Shown here: in pieces, positions 43,100 through 52,045 of the stretch
Numbering within the stretch: the stretch's first letter is position 1
Layout: every line of letters begins with the position of its first letter
Assembly: GCA_047601185.1 (NCBI GenBank)
Contig: JASGJS010000001.1
Span: 1,178,001-1,242,000 of the forward strand
Direction of reading: 5' to 3'
DNA from: JASGJS01 sp047601185
Lineage (GTDB): Bacteria > Pseudomonadota > Gammaproteobacteria > JAURND01
DNA: 64,000 nt
Program-made: the position numbers and the translations under genes
The notes under the pieces: generated by a model
Told to the model about the DNA's origin: nothing
Databases searched by the model: none
The model's input: the letters and a program-made list of their open reading frames with translations, nothing else

Positions 43100-44245
43100 T
43101 TAAAACAGTCTATCACGCCTATCCTGCAACTGAAAGCCTAACAAAGGTATCGTCATCTTTTTAGTGAAACCCATGACCTTAAAAGCTTCCCCCATTTGCG
43201 TGGGCAACAGTAATTTTTTAAGTTGCTGGCTCAACAGATATCCATTCTCCTGAAGCAGCCCCGGCTCAGCCAACTCTGTAATCCCACAACTCAATAAAAA
43301 ATGTGCTTGGGTATTAAACCCCGCGAGCTCCAACTGCGAGGCCTGGCCTGCAAGGGCGACCGCCGTAAATTCCACATGCGCGGTAATATCTTGCAGCCCT
43401 GGCCACCAATACGGATCAGTGTGTGCATAATGCTGATAATGGCACATCAGTGTCCCTTGACACCGTTCTGGATGATAATATTCATGCCTGGGGTAGCCAT
43501 AATCTAACAATAGAATGGCGCCTTTCTCTAGGCTCGACGCGAGGCTTTGCATCCATCCTGGGATATTTAAATTGATTTCGGAATGATAAGAAATTTCGGT
43601 GGGGAGTGATAATTGCGCAACGACCTCTGTTAAGGCGGCGGAAGCGGGTTGTAATAAATCCACAAAACCCGAATGCGCATAATCTACATAATATTCTTTT
43701 AAACCGTGGTTTGCCCAACAAAAACGATGCACTGGCATCGCATCCAACACTTCATTGGCAATCATCACCCCTTCAAAACCCAGTGGTAAATGATCAATCC
43801 AACAGATGCGAGAAAAAAATTGAGGAAGGTGCCGTTGCAATAGCGCTTGCTGTCTGTCCCGGAGTTCAGGGCTCAACTCTAAAATATAATAGTGCTGAGG
43901 TAACGCATCTGCTGCGTTCAATGCAGTTAATAAATCTACCGCGAGCTGACCTGAACCTGCACCAAATTCTAAAATATCGCCGCCGCCGAGTTCTGTTAAA
44001 ATTTGTTGGGATTGACGTGCCAAACATTGAGCAAATAGAGGTGATACTTCAGGCGCCGTGATAAAGTCCCCTCCGCGCCCAAATTTGTGGGTTCCCGCCA
44101 CGTAATAGCCTAACCCCGGTTGATATAACACGGTTTGCATGTATTCAGCGAAGGTGATAGGGCCTTGGCTTAAAATTTTATCCGCAATAAAACGAGAAAC
44201 TTTTGCCGAATGCTGTTGTGCAATCAGGTCGGGTTGCGGCAACAT
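43100..44245 (-). CDS. MidA-like SAM-dependent methyltransferase (DUF185 family)
   Basis: The ATG at 44245 (381 residues) overlaps the upstream stop (TAATG) and fits the family better than the upstream starts inside the esterase gene. Signatures: GPITFAEYMQTVLYQPGLGYY, FGRGGDFITAPEVSPLF, the SAM-binding ILEFGAGSGQLAVDLL and VMIANEVLDAMPVHRF. The eukaryotic relative NDUFAF7 methylates an arginine of respiratory complex I. The bacterial substrate is not established. Confidence 0.88.
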   Translation of the reverse strand: MLPQPDLIAQQHSAKVSRFIADKILSQGPITFAEYMQTVLYQPGLGYYVAGTHKFGRGGDFITAPEVSPLFAQCLARQSQQILTELGGGDILEFGAGSGQLAVDLLTALNAADALPQHYYILELSPELRDRQQALLQRHLPQFFSRICWIDHLPLGFEGVMIANEVLDAMPVHRFCWANHGLKEYYVDYAHSGFVDLLQPASAALTEVVAQLSLPTEISYHSEINLNIPGWMQSLASSLEKGAILLLDYGYPRHEYYHPERCQGTLMCHYQHYAHTDPYWWPGLQDITAHVEFTAVALAGQASQLELAGFNTQAHFLLSCGITELAEPGLLQENGYLLSQQLKKLLLPTQMGEAFKVMGFTKKMTIPLLGFQLQDRRDRLF

Positions 44246-44919
44246 TATGCTAAAACCGTCTGTAACCAGCGTGAAATATCGGAAATTTCTTTGGCACAAA
44301 CACTGTGGGCCATGGTGTAAGTGTGCCAATCCACTTGACAGCCGATGTCGGTCAATAACGTATGGGAATATTCTGCAATAGAGAGATCCAAAACGTTATC
44401 TGCGAGCCCGTGCGCCATGAAAATTTTGATGTGGCGATTGGGCATGGGGGTGTACTGTTGTAAATGATCCGCGATCGGTAAATAGGTCGAAAGTGCCAAC
44501 ACGCCCGCTAAAGGTTTGGGGAATTTTAAAGCAGAGTAAAGCGCTAAAGCACCCCCTTGTGAAAACCCGGCTAAGACAATTTTTTCAGGTGCAACACCTG
44601 CTTGAATTTCGGCTTCGATCAGCGGAATCAGCCTCTGATAAGCGGCTTCAACTCCTGCGGCATCTTGTCGACTGTCAATGTCTAACCCATAAATGTCATA
44701 CCAGGCGCGCATTGGTAACCCACTGTTTAAGGAGACCGGCATGACGGGTGCATGCGGAAAAATAAAGCGGCTTGCTAATTGTGTTGGCAAGCCTAATTGT
44801 GGGACAATGTCGACGAAATCATACCCATCTGCCCCTAAACCATGCAGCCAAATGATACTATTTTTAACGGGTTGATTGGGATGAATGTAAACTGTTTCGA
44901 TATCGGCGGATTGAGTCAT
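44245..44919 (-). CDS. Carboxylesterase / phospholipase family hydrolase
   Basis: This 224-residue alpha/beta hydrolase of the acyl-protein-thioesterase/EstB group has IIWLHGLGADGYDFVDIVP, the nucleophile in VLAGFSQGGALAL (Ser near 121), the acid in HGLADNVL and His in TMAHSVC. Cytoplasmic. It is coupled to the MidA-like gene by a one-base overlap and divergent from lptM, with the two ATGs overlapping by two bases. Confidence 0.88.
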   Translation of the reverse strand: MTQSADIETVYIHPNQPVKNSIIWLHGLGADGYDFVDIVPQLGLPTQLASRFIFPHAPVMPVSLNSGLPMRAWYDIYGLDIDSRQDAAGVEAAYQRLIPLIEAEIQAGVAPEKIVLAGFSQGGALALYSALKFPKPLAGVLALSTYLPIADHLQQYTPMPNRHIKIFMAHGLADNVLDLSIAEYSHTLLTDIGCQVDWHTYTMAHSVCAKEISDISRWLQTVLA

Positions 44920-45052
44920 GAAAATACCTCTTACTATTGCTTTTTTAATGGGATTAATGGGGTTGAGCTTAATCGGTTGTGGCCAAAGTGGCCCCCTTTA
45001 CTTGCCAGGCCATACGCCTCCCCCCATCCAACAAACCACTGACCTTTACTAA
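44918..45052 (+). CDS. lptM: Small LPS-assembly lipoprotein LptM (YifL)
   Basis: This 44-residue gene has a lipoprotein signal MKIPLTIAFLMGLMGLSLIG followed by the lipobox Cys21 and the family hallmark CGQSGPLYLPG with a Pro-rich tail. LptM stabilises the LptD-LptE complex in the outer membrane. It ends at the base before the lysA ATG, the usual lptM-lysA arrangement of many gammaproteobacteria. Too short for many gene finders. Confidence 0.85.
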   Translation: MKIPLTIAFLMGLMGLSLIGCGQSGPLYLPGHTPPPIQQTTDLY

Positions 45053-46306
45053 ATGCTGAAAGCTTTCACTTATCAAGTCGGACAATTATACGCGGAGCAG
45101 GTTTCGATTCAACAGTTGGTTGAACAGTGGGGTACCCCGCTGTATCTCTATTCGGAATCGACCTTGGTCGATAACTGGCGCAGTTTTGACGAGGCTTTTG
45201 GCGCCCATCCGCATGCCATTTGCTATTCAGTTAAGGCGAATTCTAATCTCAGCGTCTTAAACGTATTAGCCAAATTGGGTTCAGGTTTCGATATTGTCTC
45301 ACAAGGCGAGTTAGAGCGGGTATTAAAAGCGCAAGGTTCTCCGGAGAAAATCGTATTTTCTGGCGTGGGGAAGTTACCCCAAGAGATGGTCCGTGCGCTG
45401 GAAGTGGGAGTAGGCTATTTCAATGTGGAATCCGAAGCGGAATTAAGCCAACTCAACGCCATCGCCAGCCAAATGGGGAAAAAAGCCCGTATTGCGATTC
45501 GGGTTAATCCTGATATTGATCCGGGTACCCATCCTTATATTTCCACAGGGCTCAAAGAAAATAAGTTTGGGGTAGAGATGCAAACGGCGTTGCAGTTATT
45601 CCTGCAAGCGAAGCAAATGCCTCATCTGGAAATCACCGGTATCGCCTGCCACATTGGTTCGCAGTTGACGGAATTATCACCTTTTATGCTTGCTTTTGAG
45701 AAAATGCAGCAATTGCGACAAACCCTGCGTACTTACGATATTGAACTGCAACATTTAGATATTGGCGGTGGATTAGGGGTGGCTTACGAGGATGGCACGA
45801 GTGCTTTGCCAACACCAGCAGCCTATGGCAAAGCGATTTTGGCCAAATTACCTCCCGAAGATAACATCCGCTTGATCATTGAACCTGGTCGCGCCATTGC
45901 TGCTAATGCCGGAATATTAGTCACTCGTGTGATTCATCTTAAATCAACCCCGCATAAACAGTTTGCGATTGTGGATGCGGCGATGAATGATTTAGTGCGC
46001 CCGGCTTTATATCAGGCTAAACACACCATCTTGCCGGTGATTCCTCATCATTCAGCCCCCAAAATGCATTATGATGTGGTAGGCCCTGTCTGTGAAACGG
46101 GGGATTTTTTAGCAAAAGACTGTGAATTAGCCCTAGAGTCGAATGATTTATTAGCCATTACGGTGACCGGAGCATATGGTTTTTGCATGAGTTCTAATTA
46201 TAATTCGCGACCGCGGGCAGCAGAAGTGATGGTATTGGGCGATCAAGCGCGGCTCATCCGCAGGCGTGAAGATTATGAGACGATGATGGCGGGAGAATTG
46301 CTGTGA
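45053..46306 (+). CDS. lysA: Diaminopimelate decarboxylase
   Basis: This 417-residue PLP enzyme of fold type III has the PLP lysine in AICYSVKANSNLSVL, followed by GFDIVSQGELERVL, CHIGSQLTELSPF, LDIGGGLGVAY, IIEPGRAIAANAG and GPVCETGDF. It makes lysine from meso-diaminopimelate. It immediately follows lptM and overlaps dapF by 4 bp. Confidence 0.97.
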   Translation: MLKAFTYQVGQLYAEQVSIQQLVEQWGTPLYLYSESTLVDNWRSFDEAFGAHPHAICYSVKANSNLSVLNVLAKLGSGFDIVSQGELERVLKAQGSPEKIVFSGVGKLPQEMVRALEVGVGYFNVESEAELSQLNAIASQMGKKARIAIRVNPDIDPGTHPYISTGLKENKFGVEMQTALQLFLQAKQMPHLEITGIACHIGSQLTELSPFMLAFEKMQQLRQTLRTYDIELQHLDIGGGLGVAYEDGTSALPTPAAYGKAILAKLPPEDNIRLIIEPGRAIAANAGILVTRVIHLKSTPHKQFAIVDAAMNDLVRPALYQAKHTILPVIPHHSAPKMHYDVVGPVCETGDFLAKDCELALESNDLLAITVTGAYGFCMSSNYNSRPRAAEVMVLGDQARLIRRREDYETMMAGELL

Positions 46307-47103
46307 ATACCTTAGCTTTTACCAAAATGCAGGCGTTAGGGAATGATTTTGTGGTGGTGGATGCATTGAAAGCACCCATTTCCCTGGATCCCGCCTTAAT
46401 TCAGCGGATGGCCGATCGTCATCTTGGGATAGGTTTTGATCAACTATTGCTGATAGAACCCGCTTCAGAGCCCGACTGCGATGTGCGTTATCGCATTTTT
46501 AATGCCGATGCCAGCGAAGTGAGTCAATGTGGTAATGGCGCACGCTGCGTAGGGGATTATTTGTGGAAAAATGGCATTCGTGATAAAGATACCCTGGTGT
46601 TGGCCACCCAAGCTCGTCGGCTCACCGTGAAGCGTCATCACGATAAAATTCAGGTTAATATGGGGGTCCCTTTATGGAACCCCACTGAAATTCCTTTTAT
46701 CCCAGATGCATTTGACGAGCCTCATTTGGGCGCGGTGAATTTAGGAAATCCGCATCTAGTGATCGTAGTCCCTGATGTAGATACAGCCCCTGTCCAACCA
46801 TTAGGCCAAGCATTACAAAACCATCCCGCTTTCCCTCAGCAAGTGAATGTGGGGTTTATGCAGATCCTTGATAGACAGCATATCCGTTTAAGAGTCTATG
46901 AGCGTGGGGCGGGAGAGACACTTGCTTGTGGTAGTGGGGCCTGTGCTGCCGTTGTGGTAGGTCATCAAGCTGGTCTATTAGCAGAAGCAGTAGAGGTGGC
47001 TTTGCCGGGGGGCAACTTGCAGATTCATTGGGCAGGTGAAGGGGAGCCCGTGTGGATGATTGGCGGAGCGCAAAGAATATTCGAGGGGATATTTTACAAA
47101 TAA
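46303..47103 (+). CDS. dapF: Diaminopimelate epimerase
   Basis: This 266-residue enzyme interconverts LL- and meso-diaminopimelate for lysine and peptidoglycan. Two catalytic cysteines are visible in DASEVSQCGNGARC and TLACGSGACA. The start is GTG (46303) overlapping the lysA stop. Confidence 0.97.
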   Translation: MNTLAFTKMQALGNDFVVVDALKAPISLDPALIQRMADRHLGIGFDQLLLIEPASEPDCDVRYRIFNADASEVSQCGNGARCVGDYLWKNGIRDKDTLVLATQARRLTVKRHHDKIQVNMGVPLWNPTEIPFIPDAFDEPHLGAVNLGNPHLVIVVPDVDTAPVQPLGQALQNHPAFPQQVNVGFMQILDRQHIRLRVYERGAGETLACGSGACAAVVVGHQAGLLAEAVEVALPGGNLQIHWAGEGEPVWMIGGAQRIFEGIFYK

Positions 47104-47228
47104 TACTATCCTAAACCTTTTAAAGTGTATAAAATAACCCGCTAGCTTTAGCCCTAAAAGATTAGGGTTCGATGCAGAGGTGAGATCACCCTTAATTCAG
47201 TAATACCAAGGATAGGAGACCTAACGAT

Positions 47229-47687
47229 ATGAGTACCCAAAGAAAAACCAAGCGAAAAAATATTAGCGCAGGCCCAGTCGACTTCACACCTTATAAAGAA
47301 GCAAAGGGTGAAGAGTACATGAGCAAAGGCCAGCTCGAACATTTTGCGAATGTATTGAATTTATGGAAAGAACAACTACTTGCTGAACGCGTTGATTCCA
47401 TGCAAGAAATGGATGATATGCAGAACTTCCCTCCTGATATTCTCGATCAGGCATGGCTAGAAGAAGAGCGCATCTTATTATGCCAAACACGCGAACGCAA
47501 AGATAAACTCTTGAATAAAATCGATTTGGCCTTGGCCAGAATCAAACAAGGGGATTATGGCTATTGTGAAGTTTGTGGAGCTGAAATTGGTATACGGCGT
47601 TTAGAGGCTCGTCCTACCGCTACGCAATGTATTGATTGTAAGACCATCGATGAGATCCGTGAAAGACAAACGGGGATTGTGGAGTAA
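47229..47687 (+). CDS. dksA: RNA polymerase-binding transcription factor DksA
   Basis: This 152-residue protein has a coiled-coil domain and a C4 zinc finger (YCEVCGAEIGIRRLEARPTA then CIDC). It binds the RNA polymerase secondary channel with ppGpp. The coiled-coil tip reads NFPPDILDQA, one residue longer than the Escherichia coli NFPDPVDRA. A second tip Asp is kept. The start has AGGAG eight or nine bases upstream. Confidence 0.95.
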   Translation: MSTQRKTKRKNISAGPVDFTPYKEAKGEEYMSKGQLEHFANVLNLWKEQLLAERVDSMQEMDDMQNFPPDILDQAWLEEERILLCQTRERKDKLLNKIDLALARIKQGDYGYCEVCGAEIGIRRLEARPTATQCIDCKTIDEIRERQTGIVE

Positions 47688-47692
47688 CGATT

Positions 47693-47720
47693 GAGGTTGT
47701 TGGTTATATGGCACAACCTT
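47693..47720 (+). terminator. Hairpin after dksA, possible terminator
   Basis: AGGTTGT (47694-47700) pairs with ACAACCT (47713-47719). No T-run follows, so support is weak. Confidence 0.3.
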
Positions 47721-47772
47721 AAACAGGCCAAGCATCTATTGGCTATATAGTAATTTAAAAGGAGGCTAAAAA

Positions 47773-47985
47773 ATGTGTTATAAAGTTTATGCAATTATTG
47801 TGGTGGTGATTGCGGCAATTATTGCACTCGCTGTTTCAGCCCTACCGCAAGAAAAATTAATGGGTTTATATTATGTTTCACGTTTTGTAGAGGTGATGAT
47901 ACCGATACTTGGCGTTGGCGCATTGATCAAATACCTATTTTCTTGCTGCCGTTGCAATCGCGCTGATAGAACGAATCAGATTTAA
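47773..47985 (+). CDS. Small two-helix membrane protein, unknown
   Basis: This 70-residue protein has two hydrophobic segments (YAIIVVVIAAIIALAVSAL and RFVEVMIPILGVGALIKYL) and a Cys-rich polar end (FSCCRCNRADR). A strong ribosome site AAAGGAGG lies eight bases before the ATG, which supports real translation. No family recognised. It is between dksA and the yadGH transporter. Confidence 0.6.
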   Translation: MCYKVYAIIVVVIAAIIALAVSALPQEKLMGLYYVSRFVEVMIPILGVGALIKYLFSCCRCNRADRTNQI

Positions 47986-48039
47986 TTTTTTGCGGCAAAC
48001 TGCTCACGCTCTGCACCCAAGAGTGTGAGCAGGTTCCGC

Positions 48040-48987
48040 ATGCCATCTAAAAACATGTACGCACTTGCCATTCATCAATTAGAGAAAACGTATAAAAATG
48101 GATTTCAAGCCCTAAAACATATCGACCTCACCGTCCAAGAGGGAGATTTTTTCGCCTTATTGGGGCCCAATGGTGCAGGCAAAACCACGTTAATCGGCAT
48201 TATTAGCTCCCTGGTGAATAAAACCAGTGGCCAAGTCTTATCGTTTGGGCGAGACATCGACCAAAATCCTTCGTTATTTAAAAACAATATCGGGATTGTG
48301 CCTCAAGAATTCAATTTTATGAATTTTGAGAAGGTTGAGCATATTGTCCTAAATCAAGGTGGGTTTTATGGGATACCGCCTAAAATCGTCAAGCAACGTT
48401 GTGAAAAATATCTTAAGCAATTAGAGTTATGGGATAAGCGTGATGTCACCGTGCGCATGCTTTCCGGCGGGATGAAGCGTCGACTCATGATTGCGCGTGC
48501 TCTCATCCATCAACCCCGGTTATTGATTTTAGATGAACCGACGGCCGGCGTTGATATTGAAATTCGGCAAAATATGTGGGAATTTTTGCGAGAATTGAAT
48601 CGCCAAGGCACCACGATTATTTTAACGACGCATTATTTAGAAGAAGCTGAAAGCCTTTGTCGCAATATCGCTATTATCAATCATGGCCAAATTGTGGAAA
48701 ATACCAAAATGAGTACTTTGCTCGGCCAATTGCAGGTGGAAAGTTTCATCTTATATTTACAAACCCCCTTAACCCAACCGCCTGACCTATCGCCTTATAC
48801 GTGTCGCTTAGTAGACGATCATACCTTAGAAGTGGATTTAACCGGCGCGCAAAATTTTAATGAACTCTTCCAGCTATTATCGAGCCAATCTATTCAGGTG
48901 GCGCGCATGAAAAATAAACGGAACAGGCTAGAAGAATTATTTATGCAACTCATCGCCAATCGAAACGAAGACGCTCATGTATCTTAA
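48040..48987 (+). CDS. yadG: ABC-2 type transporter ATP-binding protein (YadG)
   Basis: The ATG at 48040 (315 residues) has AGCAGG six bases upstream; the ATG at 48055 matches the family start better and is also possible. Walker A LLGPNGAGKTT, signature MLSGGMKRRLMIARAL, Walker B LLILDEPTAGVD and the His-switch LTTHYLEEAE are all present, with the close family text VPQEFNFMNFE. It powers the adjacent permease; the gene overlaps yadH by 11 bp. The substrate is unknown. Confidence 0.92.
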   Translation: MPSKNMYALAIHQLEKTYKNGFQALKHIDLTVQEGDFFALLGPNGAGKTTLIGIISSLVNKTSGQVLSFGRDIDQNPSLFKNNIGIVPQEFNFMNFEKVEHIVLNQGGFYGIPPKIVKQRCEKYLKQLELWDKRDVTVRMLSGGMKRRLMIARALIHQPRLLILDEPTAGVDIEIRQNMWEFLRELNRQGTTIILTTHYLEEAESLCRNIAIINHGQIVENTKMSTLLGQLQVESFILYLQTPLTQPPDLSPYTCRLVDDHTLEVDLTGAQNFNELFQLLSSQSIQVARMKNKRNRLEELFMQLIANRNEDAHVS

Positions 48988-49747
48988 ATATTATATTGGA
49001 TTCAGAACCCTGGTGATTAAAGAAGTGCGCCGGTTTTTGAGTTTCTGGCTAGACACCATGCTGCCGCCCATTATCACCACAGCTTTATACTATTTAATTT
49101 TTGGACATTTCATTGGCCAGCGCGTCGGCATGATGGGCGGTTTTAGCTATATGCAATTTATTGCGCCCGGGCTGATCATGATGTCGGTGATCACCGGCTC
49201 CTATACCAATGTCGCGTTTTCTTTTTTTACTACCAAATTTTTTCGGAGTATCGAAGATTTATTGGTGTCACCGCTGCCGAGTTGGTTGATTGTCGCGGGG
49301 TATATGGCGGGTGGTGTGGTCCGCGGTTGTATCTTATTTGTCACGCTAACGGTGACATCTTTGTTTTTTACAAAAATGCCGTTTAATCATCCCTTTTATG
49401 TCGGATTTGCGGTTATTTTTATCTCGATGACCTTCTCCTTGGCGGGTTTTATCAACGCCATTTTTGCCAAAAGATTTGATGATATTGGGGTAGTCCCCAC
49501 TTTCGTATTAACCCCCCTCATTTATTTGGGCGGAGTGTTTTTCTCTGTGCAGTTATTATCGACATTTTGGCTGTCATTATCGAAATTAAATCCCATTTTG
49601 TATTTCATCAGCTTATTTCGCTATGGCATGTTAGGCGTATCCGACGTCAGCGTGCCGGCGGCCTGTATTCTATTAGGCATGACCTCTTTAGTGCTGTTCT
49701 TGTTGGCTTGGATTTTGCTAGACAAAGGGGTGGGCGTCAAAACATAA
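48977..49747 (+). CDS. yadH: ABC-2 type transporter permease (YadH)
   Basis: This 256-residue inner-membrane protein has six helices, including LPPIITTALYYLIFGHFIG and FSYMQFIAPGLIMMSVITGS, and the ABC-2 motif LTPLIYLGGVFFSVQLLSTF. It forms the transporter with YadG; gene order and overlap are as in Escherichia coli. Confidence 0.93.
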   Translation: MYLKYYIGFRTLVIKEVRRFLSFWLDTMLPPIITTALYYLIFGHFIGQRVGMMGGFSYMQFIAPGLIMMSVITGSYTNVAFSFFTTKFFRSIEDLLVSPLPSWLIVAGYMAGGVVRGCILFVTLTVTSLFFTKMPFNHPFYVGFAVIFISMTFSLAGFINAIFAKRFDDIGVVPTFVLTPLIYLGGVFFSVQLLSTFWLSLSKLNPILYFISLFRYGMLGVSDVSVPAACILLGMTSLVLFLLAWILLDKGVGVKT

Positions 49748-49837
49748 ATACTAAATTATACCCATTAATCCTTCTAAATTTGGCGTAAATTTGTTAATAT
49801 AGCTCGTATCATTCAATGTATCGTAGTCGAGGGGTGT

Positions 49838-51481
49838 ATGTCAGAACTGAAAGTATCTGGGAAAGAGGGAGAAGCTCAAGAATTAGTTAAAAAAGGGTTG
49901 GCTTTAGAAGAGCAAGGTCAAACAAAACAAGCTTATCTTTGTTTTGAGTTTGCAGCTGCAAAACAAAGATGCATTGAAGCTTATTATCATTTGGGCAGAT
50001 GCTATGAATGTGGGATAGGCATAGCATCTGATGAAAAAAAAGCTAAAAAATATTATACATGGGCAGCCGAAGCAGGCCATCTTACAGCCCAAAGCCGTTT
50101 AGAGGGCATGGAAGAACGTGCCTTCTTTACGCAGCCTAATTTTAAAGAACGAATGAATTACTATAAAACTGAGCTTAAAAAGTCAGGTCAATTCAATCAG
50201 CTAGGACGATTATATGAAATAGGGTTTAACGATATTGATCGGGCAATGAAATATTATGAACAAGCGGATAATAAAATTGCTGAGTATCATCTGGGTCGAT
50301 GCTATGAGCGTGAAAAAAGAAATTATGTAAAAGCGGTTCAACATTATTTCAAAGCGGGCAGGCATGCTGAGGCGCTCAATAATTTAGGTCGATGTTATGA
50401 GTATGGGTTTGGTGTAGAACAAAATATTCGACAGGCTATTTTGCACTATTCGTCTGCGGCTGAGCTGAGAGATCCTGCAGCCTTAAATAATTTGGGCAGA
50501 TGTTATGAGTATGGAATAGAGGTAAAGCAGAATTTGCAGCAGGCAATGAACTTTTATAAGGCTGCAATACGACAAGGGTGTATTGTAGCAGAATATAACA
50601 TTGGTAGGCATAATCGTGATCTGTTTTCCCTCGAAGCCATTAATACGCATCAATCGCAAGCCGCATTCGGTTATGCAGAAGCACAAAATAATTTAGGAAA
50701 ATGTTACGCTGAGGGGATTGGTGTAAAAAAAGACATGCAGCTAGCTATTGATTATCATCGGCTGGCGGCTAATCAAGATCATCCTGATGCTTTATATACA
50801 CTAGGCTTTTATTGTCAGCAGGGAAAATCTCTCAGCAAAGACCCCTTACGGGCTGTAAAATGTTATTTGCTTGCGGCTGATCAATTTCATAGAGAAGCTC
50901 AGTTTCAGTTAGGTCAACATTTCGAAAATCGCAGCCATCCAGATTATTATCCTGAAAGAGCTCTCCGATATTATAAAGCAGCTGCTCAGCAAAGAGATGC
51001 TTTAGCTTTAAATCGTTTAGGAGAATGGTATGAAAAAGGTATCTGCGTTGCTGTTCATCTCGAAACAGCTGTGCAATGCTATCGAGCTTCTGCGGAACAA
51101 AATTATAAACCTGCTGTGATTAACTTAGGGCGATGTTATGAACATGGAATAGGAATAGAGCGAGATGATGTAAACGCGTGGAAGTATTATTATACACTCA
51201 AAACACCTGATTTGCTCTTGTCATTGCTTAAAGCAAATCCTAGCTTTCTCTTCGAAAAAATCTTGCCTGAGCTAGAAAAACTCAAAGAAAAATCCGATAA
51301 AAAATGGTTGAAGAAAGTCGTTAAAAAATCCAAAAAATTCCCAGAAGTTATTCGTGCTCATCGCATTGTCGATATGTTGCACTTTTTTCCTAAAGAACTA
51401 CATGTCATGGTTTTAGAATATGAAAAAGGTGAAATTTCGGATCAAAAAGCTAAGAAGCGGAGAGGCTGCGTGATTTCTTAA
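49838..51481 (+). CDS. Sel1-repeat protein with C-terminal CaaX box, effector-like
   Basis: This 547-residue protein has about eleven Sel1-type repeats of 30-38 residues (consensus AxNNLGRCYEYGIGVxxD then AxxYYxxAA), from about residue 12 to 460. A charged helical tail follows, ending AKKRRGCVIS. The last four residues CVIS form a CaaX box, and the preceding KKRR is a polybasic stretch, together the pattern of host-prenylated membrane proteins. No signal peptide. Sel1 proteins are common among Legionellales effectors. Host targeting is inferred; the CaaX ending is seen directly. Confidence 0.75.
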   Translation: MSELKVSGKEGEAQELVKKGLALEEQGQTKQAYLCFEFAAAKQRCIEAYYHLGRCYECGIGIASDEKKAKKYYTWAAEAGHLTAQSRLEGMEERAFFTQPNFKERMNYYKTELKKSGQFNQLGRLYEIGFNDIDRAMKYYEQADNKIAEYHLGRCYEREKRNYVKAVQHYFKAGRHAEALNNLGRCYEYGFGVEQNIRQAILHYSSAAELRDPAALNNLGRCYEYGIEVKQNLQQAMNFYKAAIRQGCIVAEYNIGRHNRDLFSLEAINTHQSQAAFGYAEAQNNLGKCYAEGIGVKKDMQLAIDYHRLAANQDHPDALYTLGFYCQQGKSLSKDPLRAVKCYLLAADQFHREAQFQLGQHFENRSHPDYYPERALRYYKAAAQQRDALALNRLGEWYEKGICVAVHLETAVQCYRASAEQNYKPAVINLGRCYEHGIGIERDDVNAWKYYYTLKTPDLLLSLLKANPSFLFEKILPELEKLKEKSDKKWLKKVVKKSKKFPEVIRAHRIVDMLHFFPKELHVMVLEYEKGEISDQKAKKRRGCVIS

Positions 51482-51554
51482 TTACGGTATGGTGGTTGAT
51501 CCTGATACGCTTTAAACTGTGAGCCTATCAATCATCACAAAAAGGCGTATAATC

Positions 51555-51971
51555 ATGGAAAATCAAGAAAGAAATTTATTCTTACTTCAAACTGAGTTCA
51601 TTGATAACAAAGTGGAGATGGGTGTGAGTAAAGCTATTAGTCAAGTGGTTGATTTAATTGTAAATCTTAAGACAGAAATGCATCGAGAAATCGGTGGACT
51701 TCGTCAGGAAATGCATCGAGAAATTGGTGGGCTTCGCCATGAAATGCATCGAGAAATCGGTGGGCTTCGTCAAGAAATGCATGATTTAAAGAGTGAGGTG
51801 GGTGAGCGTCTCACTGCGGTCGAGACCGCCTTAGGGATGCGCAATCAAGTTCGAGGTGAGCTCCGCACCCGATTTTTTGACTATACTTTCCGAGCAGGTT
51901 GGGCGATTGGGCTGGTGGTGTTATCTGCGGCCGTCTCATCGCTGGTGGTGGTATTGCATTCTATCGTGTAA
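51555..51971 (+). CDS. Coiled-coil protein with 11-residue repeats and C-terminal membrane helix
   Basis: I chose the ATG at 51555 (138 residues) over the in-frame upstream starts because AAGGCG precedes it. The centre carries three tandem copies of EMHREIGGLR[Q/H] plus a partial fourth, predicted to form a coiled coil, followed by a C-terminal membrane helix AGWAIGLVVLSAAVSSLVVV. This is like small tail-anchored coiled-coil proteins (DUF1640-like). The function is unknown. It lies between two effector-like genes. Confidence 0.6.
   Translation: MENQERNLFLLQTEFIDNKVEMGVSKAISQVVDLIVNLKTEMHREIGGLRQEMHREIGGLRHEMHREIGGLRQEMHDLKSEVGERLTAVETALGMRNQVRGELRTRFFDYTFRAGWAIGLVVLSAAVSSLVVVLHSIV
51675..51784 (+). 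repeat. 33-bp tandem repeat inside the coiled-coil gene
   Basis: Three full units (51675, 51708, 51741) and a partial fourth, each starting GAAATGCATCGAGAAAT. Nearly identical at DNA level, so recent or homogenised. Confidence 0.85.
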
Positions 51972-52045
51972 AAATGGTATTTCATAATATTATCTTAACA
52001 TAAATTGGTTAAAATGGACGATAGCTCATTGAAACCGGTCATGTT

